A DNA stretch of 7,806 bases from Scatacola_A faecigallinarum (GTDB taxonomy: Bacteria > Pseudomonadota > Alphaproteobacteria > RF32 > CAG-239): assembly GCA_018713605.1 (NCBI GenBank), contig DVOM01000030.1, positions 1 through 7,806 on the forward strand, given 5' to 3'. The notes below the pieces were generated by a model. The model had not been told where the DNA came from. It was given only the letters and a program-made list of their open reading frames with translations, and ran no database searches. Of the stretch, positions 6,571 to 7,806 are shown piece by piece. The position numbers and the translations under genes were made by a program. How positions within the stretch are numbered: position 1 is the first letter of the stretch; every line of letters begins with the position of its first letter.

Positions 6571-7806
6571 CTATCTCACGGTACTGGCGTCACAGATACA
6601 CTGATTGTTCTTGGTGCAGCTGACTCCCTGCGGACAGCAACATTGCATACCGTTGCAGTTCAATACCCGGCTCGGCGAGTTGCAGACAAACCCTGACGGG
6701 GTCAACGGCTTAGTTTTACACTTGTACTTGGTCGTACCGCAAGCCGTACAAGAATCGCTGATACCATATGTACAACTGGTAAAACTGTATCCCGGGCATT
6801 CAGTCGAGTAGGTGCAGGTCTTGCAGGTCTGGCACTTTGACGAACAATCGGAGAAGTACGACTGACAGCCGTAAGAACAGCTGGCGGCCGTTCTGTTGCG
6901 GCAGTTATCGGGATAGCATGCCGTACATTTGCCGCAGGAGTTGGTCGTTTTGCAGCCATAAGTACAGCTCAGCGACGTGACGCTGCAGGCCGGATCCGAC
7001 TTACAGGAGACGCAAACACCGCAGCTGTTGGTGCTGGCGCAGCCGTACGGACAGGATACCGCAGTCTTGTCACAGTCCGGGTTGCCTTTGCAGCCGGTGC
7101 ATTTGCCGCAGGAGTTGGTCGTTGCGCAGCCGTACGAACAGGTTTTGGAAGTCACGGCACAGTCCGGATTGGTCTTACAGGCGGTGCACTTACCGCAGCT
7201 GTTGGTGCTGGCGCAGCCGTACGAACAGGATATCGAGGTTGCGTCACAATCCGGGTTTCCGGTTGCGGTCTGGCATTTGCTCGGACAGTCCGACCACCAT
7301 TTTGAACAGCCGTACGGATGCGAAACGTCGGTTCGGTTGTGGCAGTTGTCGCTGTAGGCTATTTCGCATTTGCTGGAGCAATCGCTATAGTATTTTTTAC
7401 AGCCGTAAGGAGTGCTGACCGAAGTCCTGTTTCGACAGTTGTCGCTGTAACAGGTCTGACATTTAAATTCGCAATCGGAATATGTACTCATACATCCGTA
7501 TGTACAGTCTTTATGCGTACGATTGTCACAGTTGTTGGTCTTGGCAATCTGGCATTTGGTTGAACAGTCCGGCCAGTAGGTCTGGCAGCCGTAGTTGGCC
7601 GGAACCGATTCACGGTTTCGGCAGTTGTCGGTATAAGCCGTCTGGCACTTGCTGGAGCAATCCGCAAAATACGCAACGCAGCCATACGGCGTTGAAACCG
7701 CCGTGCGGTTCCGGCAGTTGTCCGCATAAGCCTTCTTGCAGACCGTGTTGCAGGGCGCCGGATAATATTCCTCACAGCCGTACGCTCCCGCAGACACGCC
7801 TGTCGG
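6571..7806 (-). CDS. Cysteine-rich tandem-repeat protein, 3' part (start outside window)
   Basis: The frame is open to the right edge. The first possible start is a GTG at 7797, but the repeat pattern already runs through it (VSAGAYGC matches the middle of a unit), so this is an internal valine and the gene is truncated. Numbering from that codon, 408 residues contain about 69 cysteines (17%). A partial unit (4-23) comes first. Five 31-residue units follow (24-178; consensus YxDNCxNRTxVSxPYGCxxYxSDCSSKCQ without gaps). Next are four 29-residue units (180-295; six cysteines each, containing YGCxxTNSCGKC) and one more 31-type unit (296-325). The tail contains MQCCCPQ and ends CICDASTVR. I see no transmembrane segment, sorting motif or enzymatic motif. 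Disulfide-rich surface or secreted protein is the most likely reading; a cytoplasmic metal-binding role is possible. Family not recognised with confidence. A strong terminator follows the TAG at 6573-6571. Confidence 0.85.
   Translation of the reverse strand, partial: PTGVSAGAYGCEEYYPAPCNTVCKKAYADNCRNRTAVSTPYGCVAYFADCSSKCQTAYTDNCRNRESVPANYGCQTYWPDCSTKCQIAKTNNCDNRTHKDCTYGCMSTYSDCEFKCQTCYSDNCRNRTSVSTPYGCKKYYSDCSSKCEIAYSDNCHNRTDVSHPYGCSKWWSDCPSKCQTATGNPDCDATSISCSYGCASTNSCGKCTACKTNPDCAVTSKTCSYGCATTNSCGKCTGCKGNPDCDKTAVSCPYGCASTNSCGVCVSCKSDPACSVTSLSCTYGCKTTNSCGKCTACYPDNCRNRTAASCSYGCQSYFSDCSSKCQTCKTCTYSTECPGYSFTSCTYGISDSCTACGTTKYKCKTKPLTPSGFVCNSPSRVLNCNGMQCCCPQGVSCTKNNQCICDASTVR
6823..6912 (-). repeat. 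Isolated 31-type cysteine unit after the 29-type block
   Basis: Residues 296-325 of the cysteine-rich protein (counted from the GTG at 7797) return to the first repeat type, with DNCRNRT and YFSDCSSKCQTC. It is one residue shorter and carries SCSYGC in place of STPYGC, which makes it look like a hybrid of the two unit types. Confidence 0.7.
6913..7260 (-). repeat. Four tandem 87-bp (29-residue) cysteine repeats
   Basis: Four in-register units occupy 7260-7174, 7173-7087, 7086-7000 and 6999-6913. Cysteines sit at unit positions 5, 12, 16, 22, 25 and 28 in every copy. Units 1 and 3 resemble each other, as do 2 and 4. At the DNA level 7019-7049 is identical to 7193-7223, and 6926-6949 to 7100-7123, both 174 bases apart. 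Confidence 0.85.
7264..7728 (-). repeat. Five tandem 93-bp (31-residue) cysteine repeats
   Basis: Five contiguous units of exactly 31 codons. Cysteines are at unit positions 5, 17, 24 and 28 throughout. The middle unit has extra cysteines, with KDCTYGC in place of STPYGC and QTC at its end. Conserved residues include DNC, NR, YGC, DC and KC. A further partial unit lies between 7728 and the window edge, so the array probably continues outside. Confidence 0.85.

Noticed and set aside
6823..7728. Regular DNA periodicity resembling a CRISPR array
   Set aside because: The period is 87 or 93 bases, exact multiples of three within a long open frame, with protein-level conservation and no unique spacers. 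These are coding repeats.
7795..7797. GTG at 7797 as a true start of the right cysteine-rich gene
   Set aside because: The following residues match the middle of a 31-residue unit and the frame continues open to the edge, so this is an internal valine codon of a truncated gene.

Overview
The window looks like the chromosome of a Gram-negative alphaproteobacterium of moderate GC content. The main evidence is the minus-strand order prmC, DUF4167 protein, (metallophosphoesterase), clpB. From memory, prmC, a DUF4167 gene and clpB lie next to each other in many Alphaproteobacteria. The unusual cysteine-rich repeat proteins at both ends recall uncultured gut alphaproteobacteria, but that narrower placement is an inference.

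Layout from left to right. Positions 1-594 (+) hold the 3' end of a cysteine-rich protein gene whose start lies outside the window. A perfect 11-bp hairpin at 635-659 separates it from a convergent minus-strand block. Read in its own direction, that block begins on the right with prmC (6453-5629), which methylates peptide release factors. It continues with a DUF4167 protein (about 5494-4946), a membrane-anchored metallophosphoesterase (4927-3764), the disaggregase gene clpB (3678-1096), and an unrecognised 143-residue protein (1092-661) that starts 3 bases after the clpB stop. The right end (7806-6571, minus) is the 3' part of a second cysteine-rich gene. It is built from five tandem 31-residue units, four tandem 29-residue units, one further 31-residue-type unit and a cysteine-rich tail. 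A strong hairpin terminator at 6516-6548 separates it from prmC.

How the genes relate: the minus block is mostly housekeeping, covering translation-termination factor modification and protein disaggregation. It probably has several transcription units, with candidate promoters before prmC, before the DUF4167 gene and before clpB. The last gene is probably translationally coupled to clpB. The two cysteine-rich genes look like accessory, probably extracytoplasmic, disulfide-rich proteins. Neither has its N-terminus in the window, so export signals cannot be checked. They are the least explained part of the window: the right one carries a higher-order 174-bp repeat, and the left one changes its cysteine codon preference sharply along its length. 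No tRNA, rRNA, CRISPR array or transposase was seen.
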